This document shows positions 25,751-35,027 of a stretch of 64,000 nt of DNA, one piece after another. Position numbers and translations under genes: made by a program. This DNA comes from Paenibacillus sp. CF384. GTDB taxonomy: Bacteria > Bacillota > Bacilli > Paenibacillales > Paenibacillaceae. The stretch's first letter is position 1. Each line of letters opens with the position of its first letter. The stretch lies in assembly GCF_900106745.1 (NCBI RefSeq), contig NZ_FNNV01000005.1:62001-126000 (forward strand), given 5' to 3'. The notes under the pieces were generated by a model. It saw only the letters and a list, made by a program, of their open reading frames with translations, was not told where the DNA came from and made no database searches.

Positions 25751-27532
25751 CTATTGTAGGACCGGCAGCTCAATTGTAAACGTCGAGCCGCTGCCCACTC
25801 GGCTCTCTACAGATATCGTTCCTTTGTGCAGCTCAACAAGATGTTTCACGATCGACAACCCTAGCCCTGTTCCGCCTGAACTGCGGGATCTTGCCTTGTC
25901 CACTCGGTAGAAACGCTCGAATATTCGCGGCAGATCTTTCTTCGGTATACCGATACCTGTGTCGGATATGTGAATGCGTACGGATTCGTAATTGTCCCCG
26001 CCAACCGGTTCAACGACGATGGAAACACTGCCGCCTTCAGGCGTGTAGTTAATTCCGTTCGAGAGCAGGTTCATGATGATTTGACGCAATCGATCTTCGT
26101 CTGCCTCCACATACACATCCCGATCAGCTTTATAAGATAATCGAATTTGCTTCTGCAGCCCTTCTGCACGCATCAGCTCCACCGTCTTCTCCACGAATGA
26201 CGCCAGCTCGATCGGCGAGAATTGCAGCGGTACTCGGCGTGACTCGATCTTGGACAATTCCAAGATGTCGCCGATTAGCCGGTTCAAGCGGTCGCTCTCG
26301 TCATAAATGATTTGCAAGAAGGAGCGCGCGGTCTCCGGATCATCCACAGCGCCGCCAAGCAGCGTCTCCGCGAACCCTTTGACCGCAGTAATCGGTGTCT
26401 TCAGCTCATGTGACACGTTTGCAACGAATTCGCTGCGCATCCGTTCCAGCCTGCGAATGGCCGTCACATCTTGAAGGACAAGCAGGACGCCGCCGAAGGA
26501 ATCATCATCTTCGAAGATTGGCACCAAGTTGAGATCAAGCAGCCGCTCCTCCGGATAATAGAAGGTGACTTCTTCGCGCAGATGCTCTTTGCGCTCGATG
26601 CCCTCTTGAATGATTTGCGACAGCTCGTACTGCTGTTTAGCCACTGTAAAATGATGGCCGACCAGCTCTCGTGTCGAGAAGCCAAGCACTTCTTCTGCCC
26701 GCCGATTCAGCAGTACAATATGCCCGCTCGCATCGATCATGACAACGCCGCTGATCATGTTGTCCAAGACGCTGGCCAATTGGCTCTCGTTCTGATGAAT
26801 GCGCGTCATCTGTACTTGAAGCGAATCCGCCATCGCATTGATAGCAAGCCCCAGTTCACCGATCTCATCATTACGCTTCACATGAACGCGCGCTCGATAA
26901 TCGAGACTCTTAATTCGCTTCGCGACGCGAGTAATCTGTTCAAGCGGACGTGTTAATCCGAGCGCGACACGGTAACTGATAAGCGCAGCTGCTATGAATA
27001 GAATGAGCAGCCCCAGTACAAGCGTTATCCAAATGCGCTGTACGCTCTCGTCCACCTGCTGCAAGCTGAGTGCCATTCGGATAATGTCCGAATTCGGATC
27101 ATCGGGGTGAACAAGCATCGCCACGTAAAGCAAATTCTCATTAATGGTGTCGCTGTACCGCGTCGTACGTCCTACGCCGTCTTTCTTGGCCTCCATCACT
27201 TCTTCTCGATTCAGATGGTTATCCATCGTTGTCGGATCATGATCGGAATCGCCAAGAACTACGCCATCGCCTCGAATGAAAGTAATCCGTGTTTCCGTAA
27301 TCTCCTTCAGGCGCTTGGCATGGCTCGTGTAGTAGCTGTAGACCGACGACGGTTCCCCGCTCTGCCAATCCATTTGATCGAGGATGATCTTCATTTCGCG
27401 CACCATATTTTCCTGCAGCGCATCCAAATGATTTTCCTTATACGTCTTGCCCATAAATAAACCGGCAGCCAGAACGGCAAGTCCGATCATACCGATCAGA
27501 ATCATCGTAAGCCGCACGCGAAAGCTATTCAT
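25751..27532 (-). CDS. PhoR/PnpS-type sensor histidine kinase
   Basis: 593 residues, ATG after GGAGGTAGGAG. Two membrane helices (about 8-28 and 168-190) frame an extracytoplasmic sensor, followed by HAMP, a PAS domain (VLDNMISGVVMID), HisKA (FVANVSHELKTPITAVKGFA) and HATPase_c (NLLSNGINYTPEGG, DTGIGIP, GGTGLGLSIVKHL). This architecture is that of PhoR, which governs phosphate-starvation responses with PhoP. The call as PhoR is by architecture; other WalK/ResE-like kinases share it. Confidence 0.9.
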   Translation of the reverse strand: MNSFRVRLTMILIGMIGLAVLAAGLFMGKTYKENHLDALQENMVREMKIILDQMDWQSGEPSSVYSYYTSHAKRLKEITETRITFIRGDGVVLGDSDHDPTTMDNHLNREEVMEAKKDGVGRTTRYSDTINENLLYVAMLVHPDDPNSDIIRMALSLQQVDESVQRIWITLVLGLLILFIAAALISYRVALGLTRPLEQITRVAKRIKSLDYRARVHVKRNDEIGELGLAINAMADSLQVQMTRIHQNESQLASVLDNMISGVVMIDASGHIVLLNRRAEEVLGFSTRELVGHHFTVAKQQYELSQIIQEGIERKEHLREEVTFYYPEERLLDLNLVPIFEDDDSFGGVLLVLQDVTAIRRLERMRSEFVANVSHELKTPITAVKGFAETLLGGAVDDPETARSFLQIIYDESDRLNRLIGDILELSKIESRRVPLQFSPIELASFVEKTVELMRAEGLQKQIRLSYKADRDVYVEADEDRLRQIIMNLLSNGINYTPEGGSVSIVVEPVGGDNYESVRIHISDTGIGIPKKDLPRIFERFYRVDKARSRSSGGTGLGLSIVKHLVELHKGTISVESRVGSGSTFTIELPVLQ

Positions 27533-27586
27533 CTTCTCCTACCTCCATGCCGGGTTGCTCCATGTACCATCCATCGTACCTTGTTC

Positions 27587-28504
27587 TCAGCCGCCTGCGC
27601 CAGCGCTGCGATTGTTAAGTTTTTGTAAAATGTAATGATGCAGCGTGGCAAGCGGCTGTTGAATCAGAATGGACAGCACGACCGGAACAGCGGCCAGCGG
27701 GCTAAAATAGCCCATTGCAAGCACGACGCCAAGCGAAATATTCCGCATACCGGTCGCATAGGAAACCGTCACTTGTACCTCGCGACTCCGGTAATGCGCC
27801 GTACCGAAATAGCCAATTGCATAACATAAGCCCACCATGACCAAGGCCGCTGGCACTACTTTCAACAAATCACCGCGAAGCGCTTCTGTGGAAGGAGCAA
27901 TGGCTGCCGCATTCAGCATGACGACTGCTGTGAAACACAGCTTAGACAAGGGCGGAGCGTAGGGCTTAACGGCTTGTTGAATGCGTCCTTTGGACCACTC
28001 ATGCAAAGCAACACCAATAATCGTTGGCGCTACAATAAGGAGCATTAAGTCACCCATCATCGCCATTGTGTTGGTCTCTACATCGGTACGAAACAGCAGA
28101 TGAATGCCGGTTGGCACCACAATCGGACTAAGTGCTGAATCGATGACAACCATAGCCAGCATAAGCGGCACACTTCCGGCCGACATTCCGACCCACAGCA
28201 CGGTTGATATGCCAAGCGGGATAATCGTGAATAGGACAAGTCCCACGACGTAAGGAGAATCCGGGCCGAACAACATATACCCTAATCCGTATGCTACCAG
28301 CGGTGACAGGACATGTGCCAGTAGGAAGGTCCATATCATCACGCCAGGCCGATTCAATACAGCTCGCAGCTGCTGCAAGCCGCATCCGATCGCCATCGTC
28401 AGCGTGACGAAGGCGAAGCAATAAGGAACAGCATTCACGTATTTGTGCAAATACGGAGAAAAAAAGAATCCCAGGATAAGTGATCCAGGGATAATAAAAA
28501 ACAT
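27587..28504 (-). CDS. BASS-family (bile acid:sodium symporter-like) transporter
   Basis: 305 residues, nine to ten membrane helices. Segments LTMAIGCGLQQLRAVLNRPG and TGMRNISLGVVLAMGYFSP resemble the crossing-helix motifs of the BASS/SBF fold that transports organic anions with Na+. ATG at 28504; the preceding site (GAAGG) is 12 nt away, and no better in-frame start exists. 54 bp upstream of the PhoR-like gene and 79 bp downstream of the fumarase, all co-directional, so they could share transcripts. Substrate unknown; a carboxylate would suit the fumarase neighbour. Confidence 0.78.
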   Translation of the reverse strand: MFFIIPGSLILGFFFSPYLHKYVNAVPYCFAFVTLTMAIGCGLQQLRAVLNRPGVMIWTFLLAHVLSPLVAYGLGYMLFGPDSPYVVGLVLFTIIPLGISTVLWVGMSAGSVPLMLAMVVIDSALSPIVVPTGIHLLFRTDVETNTMAMMGDLMLLIVAPTIIGVALHEWSKGRIQQAVKPYAPPLSKLCFTAVVMLNAAAIAPSTEALRGDLLKVVPAALVMVGLCYAIGYFGTAHYRSREVQVTVSYATGMRNISLGVVLAMGYFSPLAAVPVVLSILIQQPLATLHHYILQKLNNRSAGAGG

Positions 28505-28583
28505 CCATTGTTCATACCTTCGATTGAAGGCGAGTCCGAAGCTGCGCGTACCGCATCCCTCATTCTATTGTCTACTTTGGTAA

Positions 28584-30128
<1,545 letters not shown>

Positions 30129-30279
30129 AAGGCCTAAATGGCTCCTCTCTCTATTCCTTAATCGTCTTTCCTTATATAATCAATCTATATCATACCATAT
30201 CCTAAACGAGCGGGCATACCACGCTTTCGGAGTCTCATATGTTCTCCAATTTATAGAGTAGAAGGAGCATCCTGCCATT

Positions 30280-30882
30280 ATGGACAGTCCATTTATCGCT
30301 TATATGTACCGGCTTCGCTATATTGAGAGATGGAGCCTCATGCGCAATACCACCCGTGAAAATGTCGCCGAGCATTCCTACCATGTCGCGCTTCTCTCGC
30401 ATATGCTTTGCGAGATTGGCAATCAGCTGTTCGGCCGCTCATTGAATGCCGACCGAGCGGTCACGATGGCGCTGTTCCATGACGCCACCGAAGTGTTCAC
30501 CGGCGATATCCCAACGCCGGTGAAGCATCACAACCCGAAGATGCTCGCGAACTTCCGCGAGATCGAGGCGCTGGCCGCCGAGCGGCTGCTCAGCATGGTG
30601 CCGAAGCCGCTGCAGGCTGCCTATGAGCCGCTCGTCATCGGATCGGCTCATAGCGACGAGGAGAAGGAGCTGCTGAAGATGGTGAAAGCAGCGGACCTTC
30701 TCGATGCATACATGAAGTGCCTCTCCGAGCTCTCCTCCGGCAATCGCGAATTCGCTGTCGCAAAAGGGCAGACGGAGCAAAAGCTCGCGGATCTGAACAT
30801 GCAAGAGGTCAATTGGTTCTTGACCTATATGGCGCCAAGCTTCAACAAGACGCTGGATGAGCTGTCTGAGCACGAAGCTTAG
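30280..30882 (+). CDS. yfbR: 5'-deoxynucleotidase, YfbR-like HD-domain hydrolase
   Basis: 200 residues. HD-domain metal ligands are H32 (AEHSYHVALLSH), H67-D68 (ALFHDATEV) and the Asp of KAADLLDAY. The specificity segment RYIERWSLMRNTTRENV matches YfbR, which dephosphorylates deoxynucleoside 5'-monophosphates and helps control dNTP pools. AGAAGGAG lies 13 nt before the ATG, a rather long spacing. Confidence 0.9.
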   Translation: MDSPFIAYMYRLRYIERWSLMRNTTRENVAEHSYHVALLSHMLCEIGNQLFGRSLNADRAVTMALFHDATEVFTGDIPTPVKHHNPKMLANFREIEALAAERLLSMVPKPLQAAYEPLVIGSAHSDEEKELLKMVKAADLLDAYMKCLSELSSGNREFAVAKGQTEQKLADLNMQEVNWFLTYMAPSFNKTLDELSEHEA

Positions 30883-30962
30883 GAGCTCATCTTGAGGATG
30901 AACCTATAAGCTAGGAACAGCTTCGCATTTACTCTATATCGGGCGGAAGAGAGTGATGGGCA

Positions 30963-31376
30963 TTGGGAGACAACCGGACTTGCATGCGGATTCGTACGAA
31001 GGGTAATTATCAGGGGAAGCAGGGCTTCGACTATCAAGAAGCGATTTCTGCTGAGAGCGTCGGCTCGACCGGACTCTGCATGCATTTGTTGACCATCCCT
31101 CCGGGCGGCCGCGCCAAAGCGCATCTGCATGAGAACCACGAATCCTCTGTATATGTGCTTTCCGGAAGCGCTGGAATGTGGTACGGCGAGCAGCTCGAGC
31201 AGCATATGGAAGTGGAAGCCGGGGACTTTATGTACATACCGGCTGGCGTGCCGCATCTGCCCTATAACCGTTCGGATACGGACGTCTGCACGGCGGTCAT
31301 CGCCCGCACCGATCCGAACGAACAGGAGAGCGTAACGCTGCTGCCCGAGCTTGATGACCTGCACGCCTCCCGCTGA
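30963..31376 (+). CDS. cupin domain protein
   Basis: 137 residues from a TTG at 30963, a weakly supported start; the upstream ATG at 30957 is out of frame. A single cupin barrel has motif 1, GGRAKAHLHENHESSVYVLSG (His, His, Glu metal ligands in its middle), and motif 2, GDFMYIPAGVPHLPYN. Probably a small metal-binding enzyme or sugar-binding protein. 80 bp after the yfbR-like gene, with a terminator following. Confidence 0.8.
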   Translation: MGDNRTCMRIRTKGNYQGKQGFDYQEAISAESVGSTGLCMHLLTIPPGGRAKAHLHENHESSVYVLSGSAGMWYGEQLEQHMEVEAGDFMYIPAGVPHLPYNRSDTDVCTAVIARTDPNEQESVTLLPELDDLHASR

Positions 31377-31387
31377 GCTAATAAAAA

Positions 31388-31445
31388 GGCTGCCTTTGTA
31401 GGCAGCCGCCGGCCGCCCGAGATTTTCTCGGGCGGCCACTTTTTT
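31388..31445 (+). terminator. double hairpin terminator after the cupin gene
   Basis: GGCTGCC/GGCAGCC (31388-31407) is followed by GGCCGCCCGAG/CTCGGGCGGCC (31411-31437), AC and six T. Confidence 0.9.
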
Positions 31446-31469
31446 GTCTAAACATCATGAAATATTGTG

Positions 31470-31654
31470 TAACGGTTGTCAACGTGGCTATTTCAAGCAA
31501 ATAAGCCTGTTTGAAAAGCTAACGGTTGTGGCAGACGTTATTTGCAGCTTATTGGTCAATTTCTAGTGGAAAACGTTGAAATAGGCTCGCTGGCAACCGT
31601 TAGCAAATAAAAAGGGGCATTTGATGCCAAATAGCCACTGTCACAACCGTTAGC
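31470..31654. repeat. intergenic repeat locus, two plus two inverted copies with ~50-bp period
   Basis: TAACGGTTGT occurs on the plus strand at 31470 and 31520, and on the minus strand near 31603 and 31653. On each strand the motif is followed by GTGGCTATTT- or GCCTATTT-like sequence and recurs after about 49-50 bp. The two pairs face each other, so an RNA could fold into a long nested hairpin. It fills most of the 350-bp gap between the cupin and HIT genes. Related to the loci at 32119 and 44621. Confidence 0.7.
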
Positions 31655-31728
31655 GTTGGCATGCGACAACGCATACGATCATCGCGGAGGTTCAGCAACT
31701 TAAGAATATTGCGAACCGGAAATTAACG

Positions 31729-32058
31729 TCAACGCAGTGGCTCACCATAAATCACGTGCCAATGGAGATGCTTCGAATCCTGGTATTTGCCTAGGTTCGT
31801 GATGACTCGGCATGCCCCGTGTTCAGCCGTCACTTTGGCCGCCACCTGTTTCACGACATCTATTAATTCCAAGAGCAGGTCGTTATCGCTAGGCTCTAAC
31901 GTAAGTAGAGATGAAATATGCTTCTTCGGTATCGCAACAATGTGCACGGGGTAGAATGGGCGAGTATGATAATAGGCAAGCACATTATCGGTCTCTATTA
32001 CTTTCTGAACCAGCGTTCGACCGCTTAAAACTTCCTCGCAATAGAAATCCTCTGACAT
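31729..32058 (-). CDS. HIT family nucleotide-binding protein
   Basis: 109 residues. The histidine-triad motif is HLHWHVI (residues 97-103), the catalytic loop of HIT hydrolases/transferases on AMP-linked substrates; PVHIVAIPKKHI is the matching upstream segment. Short but full family length. ATG after AAGGAGCGAAT. Confidence 0.88.
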   Translation of the reverse strand: MSEDFYCEEVLSGRTLVQKVIETDNVLAYYHTRPFYPVHIVAIPKKHISSLLTLEPSDNDLLLELIDVVKQVAAKVTAEHGACRVITNLGKYQDSKHLHWHVIYGEPLR

Positions 32059-32118
32059 CGGTATTCGCTCCTTTAATAGAGTGATGGTATCTTTTTTCTA
32101 GCGCCATTTTTCCAAAGA

Positions 32119-32312
32119 AGACTCCCTGGCTCGCTACTTTCTCCCAGGTACCGCATTTCCGGCTTATGTAGACTCCCTCGTTCGCTACTTCCTCCCAGTT
32201 ACCGCATTTCCGCACAATGTAGACTCCCTCGTTCGCTTCTTTCTCCCATTTACCGCATTTCCTGCCACCGTAGACTCCCCGTGTGCTAGTTTCTCCCATT
32301 CTCCGGCCAGCT
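32119..32312 (-). repeat. 51-bp tandem repeat, four copies
   Basis: Unit starts AGACTCCC at 32119, 32170, 32221 and 32272, an exact 51-bp period. Each unit contains CTCGTTCGCTACTT-, TCTCCCA- and TACCGCATTTCC-like blocks; the last copy decays into the end of the next gene. It lies between the HIT gene and the SgrR-like gene. Because 51 is a multiple of three, one frame reads as a 17-residue repeat, but no ribosome site supports translation. Confidence 0.85.
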
Positions 32313-32317
32313 TGTCG

Positions 32318-34126
32318 CTAACCCGACGCACTCTGCACCCACACATCCTTAAAGTCGATCCACCCGAGAGACGACATCGTGATCCCCTTGATTCCCGGAT
32401 GGTAGGAGGTGTTCGTCTTCTTGTGCAGCAGGAACACGACATGTCCCTCCTCGCGAAGCCGATCCTCGATTTCGCCCATGATAAGCCGGCGTTCTTCGGA
32501 GGTCTTCGACGCTAAGGCCAGATCGATTTTGCCCCTCGCCCATGCCCGGAAATCCGAATGCAGATGCTCCTTAATGAAGCTGCCGTGCTGCTCGTAGGAC
32601 TCAATCTCGCATACCTCATCCTGCGCAAACAAGATGCCATATAGAATGGTATCTGCCTCGTTGATGACATCCCTTCTCTTAAATTCATTGTTGTCATGCT
32701 GCTCAATATGTACGACAACTCCGTGCTCCCCGCAGCGATCCGCAATCCACTTGGCATCCCGCATATGGAAGCTTGTTGTATAGAGTGTAATGGGCGTCCC
32801 ATCATAGCCTGACTCACGTAGAAGGGCTTGCGCCATTGCTGAATCATGACGGATGCTTCGAAGCGGCGTATTATCGTCGGGACGGAAACCGCGAGCCGCG
32901 TACATGCGATCTTCACCCAGCTCCCGAATCATGGAATGACGGTCAATCAGCAGATCGATCGCCTTGCGAAATAACGCCGATTGCTGAGGCCCTTCTTTCC
33001 CCATATTCCAAGTCAGCATCGTGCACCCTTTGCACAATGTCTCCATCTTAACCCAATCCTCTTCCGGCTTCTGATCCTGCAGATCATGATCCCAGATGAG
33101 CTTCTCCCAGCATTTACGCGAGGAATCTCCATGCTCCGGCGGCATGAAGGCGATGACGACACCGTCCAAATGCGCTCTGCCGTTGAAATAATTCTTGTTC
33201 ACCGCAAGCACGAAGCGATCTTCGTTCCACTCTCCGGCCATGAAAGGCCCTGTACCGGACGGCTTACGCCAGAACTGTTCCTCATCGCTCTCCACCAATT
33301 CACGAGGCAGAATCGAGGCTGCAGGCGAGCTCATGAATCGGTGAAAAATACGGTTGGGCTTCTCCAGCTCAATTCGGATCGTTCGCAGCCCGACGGTCTC
33401 GATCTTAACCACCGATCTTAGCAGCCAGCTGTGCGCTTTGCCTAAGCGCAGCCGCTCTAACGAGAAGACTACATCATCCGCCGTCATTTCATGACCATGA
33501 TGAAAGTAAACGCCCTTGCGCAGATGAAATTGCCACACAGTCGCTTCCTTATTAGATTCCCACGCATGCGCAAGCGCCGGAACAACCCGTCCGGCCACCA
33601 CATCGTAATAAAGCAGCTGATTAAACAGCTGCTTGATCATATGTGCATCGAATGCGTACAGGACATCGCCCGGATCTAGCGTCACTATCGGGGTATGCAC
33701 GGGAAGCCGCAGCGTATCCACACTCCGTTTGCCATCCAGCACTTCCGTTCGGTAGCCAAAATGCAGCTCCAGCCATTCCGAGAAACGATCCTTCACCGGT
33801 GAACCTTTCCCATGGGTATGGATCAGCTCAAACGCAGGCTTATACTCGCCTCGCTGCGCCATCCGCTGCGCGAGCTCAAGCAGCATCGTATCGCGCTCCA
33901 GCAGAAAAACCATCTGCGAGCGATTGCCTCTGCCCAGGCCGGGCAGCCAGCGAATCCAGCTTTCCTCTTCCATTTTGCGCAGCACGAGCTTCACATTACG
34001 GGTTGTGCAAAACAGCACCTGCGCAAGCTCGTCAAGCGAGACCTCAACAGGTACTCCAGTCGTCGCAATCCCATCAGCGAATCGGCTGTATAAATCCAAA
34101 TAGCGTTCAGCAGCAGCCAGTTGCAT
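32318..34126 (-). CDS. SgrR-family transcriptional regulator with solute-binding domain
   Basis: The ATG at 34126 follows GGAGGGATG; the frame is open further upstream without a site. 602 residues. The N-terminal winged helix (about 1-110; VPVEVSLDELAQVLFCTTRN and VRKMEEESWIRWLPGLGRGN type segments) is of SgrR_N type. The remainder is a family-5 solute-binding protein fold (VYFHHGHEMTADDVVFSLE; GTGPFMAGEWNEDRFVLAVN) without a signal peptide, so it acts as a cytoplasmic ligand sensor. E. coli SgrR activates a divergent small-RNA/small-protein gene under sugar-phosphate stress; here too a small gene is divergent. Confidence 0.88.
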   Translation of the reverse strand: MQLAAAERYLDLYSRFADGIATTGVPVEVSLDELAQVLFCTTRNVKLVLRKMEEESWIRWLPGLGRGNRSQMVFLLERDTMLLELAQRMAQRGEYKPAFELIHTHGKGSPVKDRFSEWLELHFGYRTEVLDGKRSVDTLRLPVHTPIVTLDPGDVLYAFDAHMIKQLFNQLLYYDVVAGRVVPALAHAWESNKEATVWQFHLRKGVYFHHGHEMTADDVVFSLERLRLGKAHSWLLRSVVKIETVGLRTIRIELEKPNRIFHRFMSSPAASILPRELVESDEEQFWRKPSGTGPFMAGEWNEDRFVLAVNKNYFNGRAHLDGVVIAFMPPEHGDSSRKCWEKLIWDHDLQDQKPEEDWVKMETLCKGCTMLTWNMGKEGPQQSALFRKAIDLLIDRHSMIRELGEDRMYAARGFRPDDNTPLRSIRHDSAMAQALLRESGYDGTPITLYTTSFHMRDAKWIADRCGEHGVVVHIEQHDNNEFKRRDVINEADTILYGILFAQDEVCEIESYEQHGSFIKEHLHSDFRAWARGKIDLALASKTSEERRLIMGEIEDRLREEGHVVFLLHKKTNTSYHPGIKGITMSSLGWIDFKDVWVQSASG

Positions 34127-34242
34127 GCCGACATCCCTCCTGTACCCGGGTGAAAAGGGGAAGTGTTTTATAAAGATTCTACTCTTTTTATCCCCTTTTA
34201 GCGAGCGCATAATTGAACTATAAACCAGAGGAGGAAAACAAC

Positions 34243-34449
34243 ATGTTTCAGTGCACAAACACGTACGCGATAGAGAAGCTTGCACAATTTCAACAGGCGG
34301 AATTGGAACAGAAACTTCGCAGAGATTTAATGATTCATTCGGGAGAGGAAGCTGAGGCAAAGCCTCAAGCGGAGCAAGCGAATAAGGCGCGTGGATGGTT
34401 ACAGAGATGGTGGAATAATAGGCGGCTCGGCACTTCATTGAAGAAGTGA
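34243..34449 (+). CDS. small protein divergent from the SgrR-like gene, 68 aa
   Basis: A strong site (GAGGAGG, 8 nt) precedes the ATG at 34243. The product is soluble: an N-terminal Cys (MFQCTNTYAIEKL), a charged helix (QQAELEQKLRRDL) and a Trp/Arg-rich end (ARGWLQRWWNNRRLG). Its 3' end and stop lie inside the terminator stem. Divergent from the regulator with 116 bp between starts. Not recognised; the layout recalls sgrR-sgrS/T, though no sequence likeness to SgrT is claimed. Confidence 0.6.
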   Translation: MFQCTNTYAIEKLAQFQQAELEQKLRRDLMIHSGEEAEAKPQAEQANKARGWLQRWWNNRRLGTSLKK

Positions 34450-34464
34450 CGGCCGCCCTTTTTT
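34421..34464 (+). terminator. terminator overlapping the 68-aa gene end
   Basis: GGCGGC-TC-GGCACTTC pairs with GAAGTG-AC-GGCCGCC and is followed by six T. The stop codon of the small gene is in the 3' arm. Confidence 0.85.
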
Positions 34465-34467
34465 CAT

Positions 34468-34998
34468 TTAGAACTCGATGTCCTTCGCCGGACTGATTTG
34501 GGCAAAAGAGGAAAAACGCGCGTTATGCTCTGCTATGATTTCCTCCGCAGTCAGACCACCGGATCCCCACGTGCTGTGTGTATCGCCGGCCACGATAATC
34601 TCATAGCCAAGCTCTGCAGCTCTTGTAGTCGTCGCATTCACGCACATGTCTGTTTGAAGACCCGTGATGACAAGTTTGCCTACGCCTCGCTCCGACAATA
34701 CTCGCTGAAGGTCCGTTTCATAGAATGAATCCGGCTTGTACTTCTGAATGCGAAGTTCACCCTCTCTCGGCGCTATAGCAGCGTTGATTTCCCACGCCGG
34801 AGACCCTGTTTCCAGTTCCTCGCCTTCCCCTTCATTATGCTGCACATAAATGACCGGAACATCGGCCGCGCGCGCTTTGGCCAGCAGTCCGTTGATCCGC
34901 TCCAGCAACACGTCCGCGTTATAGACCGGGTTCGATTCATCGAACATCGCCGTTTGAACGTCAATCACAAGTAAAGCCGAATTTGAATTTGTACTCAT
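34468..34998 (-). CDS. cysteine hydrolase, isochorismatase family
   Basis: 176 residues with the Asp-Lys-Cys triad: D13 (LLVIDVQ), a Lys near 86-88 (RIQKYKPDSF) and C119 (GLQTDMCVNAT) after the cis-peptide region. Members hydrolyse amides or vinyl ethers (nicotinamidase, isochorismatase, carbamoyl compounds); the substrate here is unknown. Convergent with the 68-aa gene and just downstream of the Rieske-fusion gene. Confidence 0.88.
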   Translation of the reverse strand: MSTNSNSALLVIDVQTAMFDESNPVYNADVLLERINGLLAKARAADVPVIYVQHNEGEGEELETGSPAWEINAAIAPREGELRIQKYKPDSFYETDLQRVLSERGVGKLVITGLQTDMCVNATTTRAAELGYEIIVAGDTHSTWGSGGLTAEEIIAEHNARFSSFAQISPAKDIEF

Positions 34999-35027
34999 CC
35001 TCTTATTGCCCCTCTCACAAAGATATA

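Noticed and set aside
31985-32299. Open frame across the 51-bp repeats giving a 17-residue repeat protein
   Set aside because: The repeat length is a multiple of three, so open frames arise for free. No ribosome site, and it runs into the HIT gene in another frame.
32119-32312. Possible CRISPR array
   Set aside because: The 51-bp units are similar throughout rather than conserved repeats separated by unrelated spacers; no cas genes nearby.
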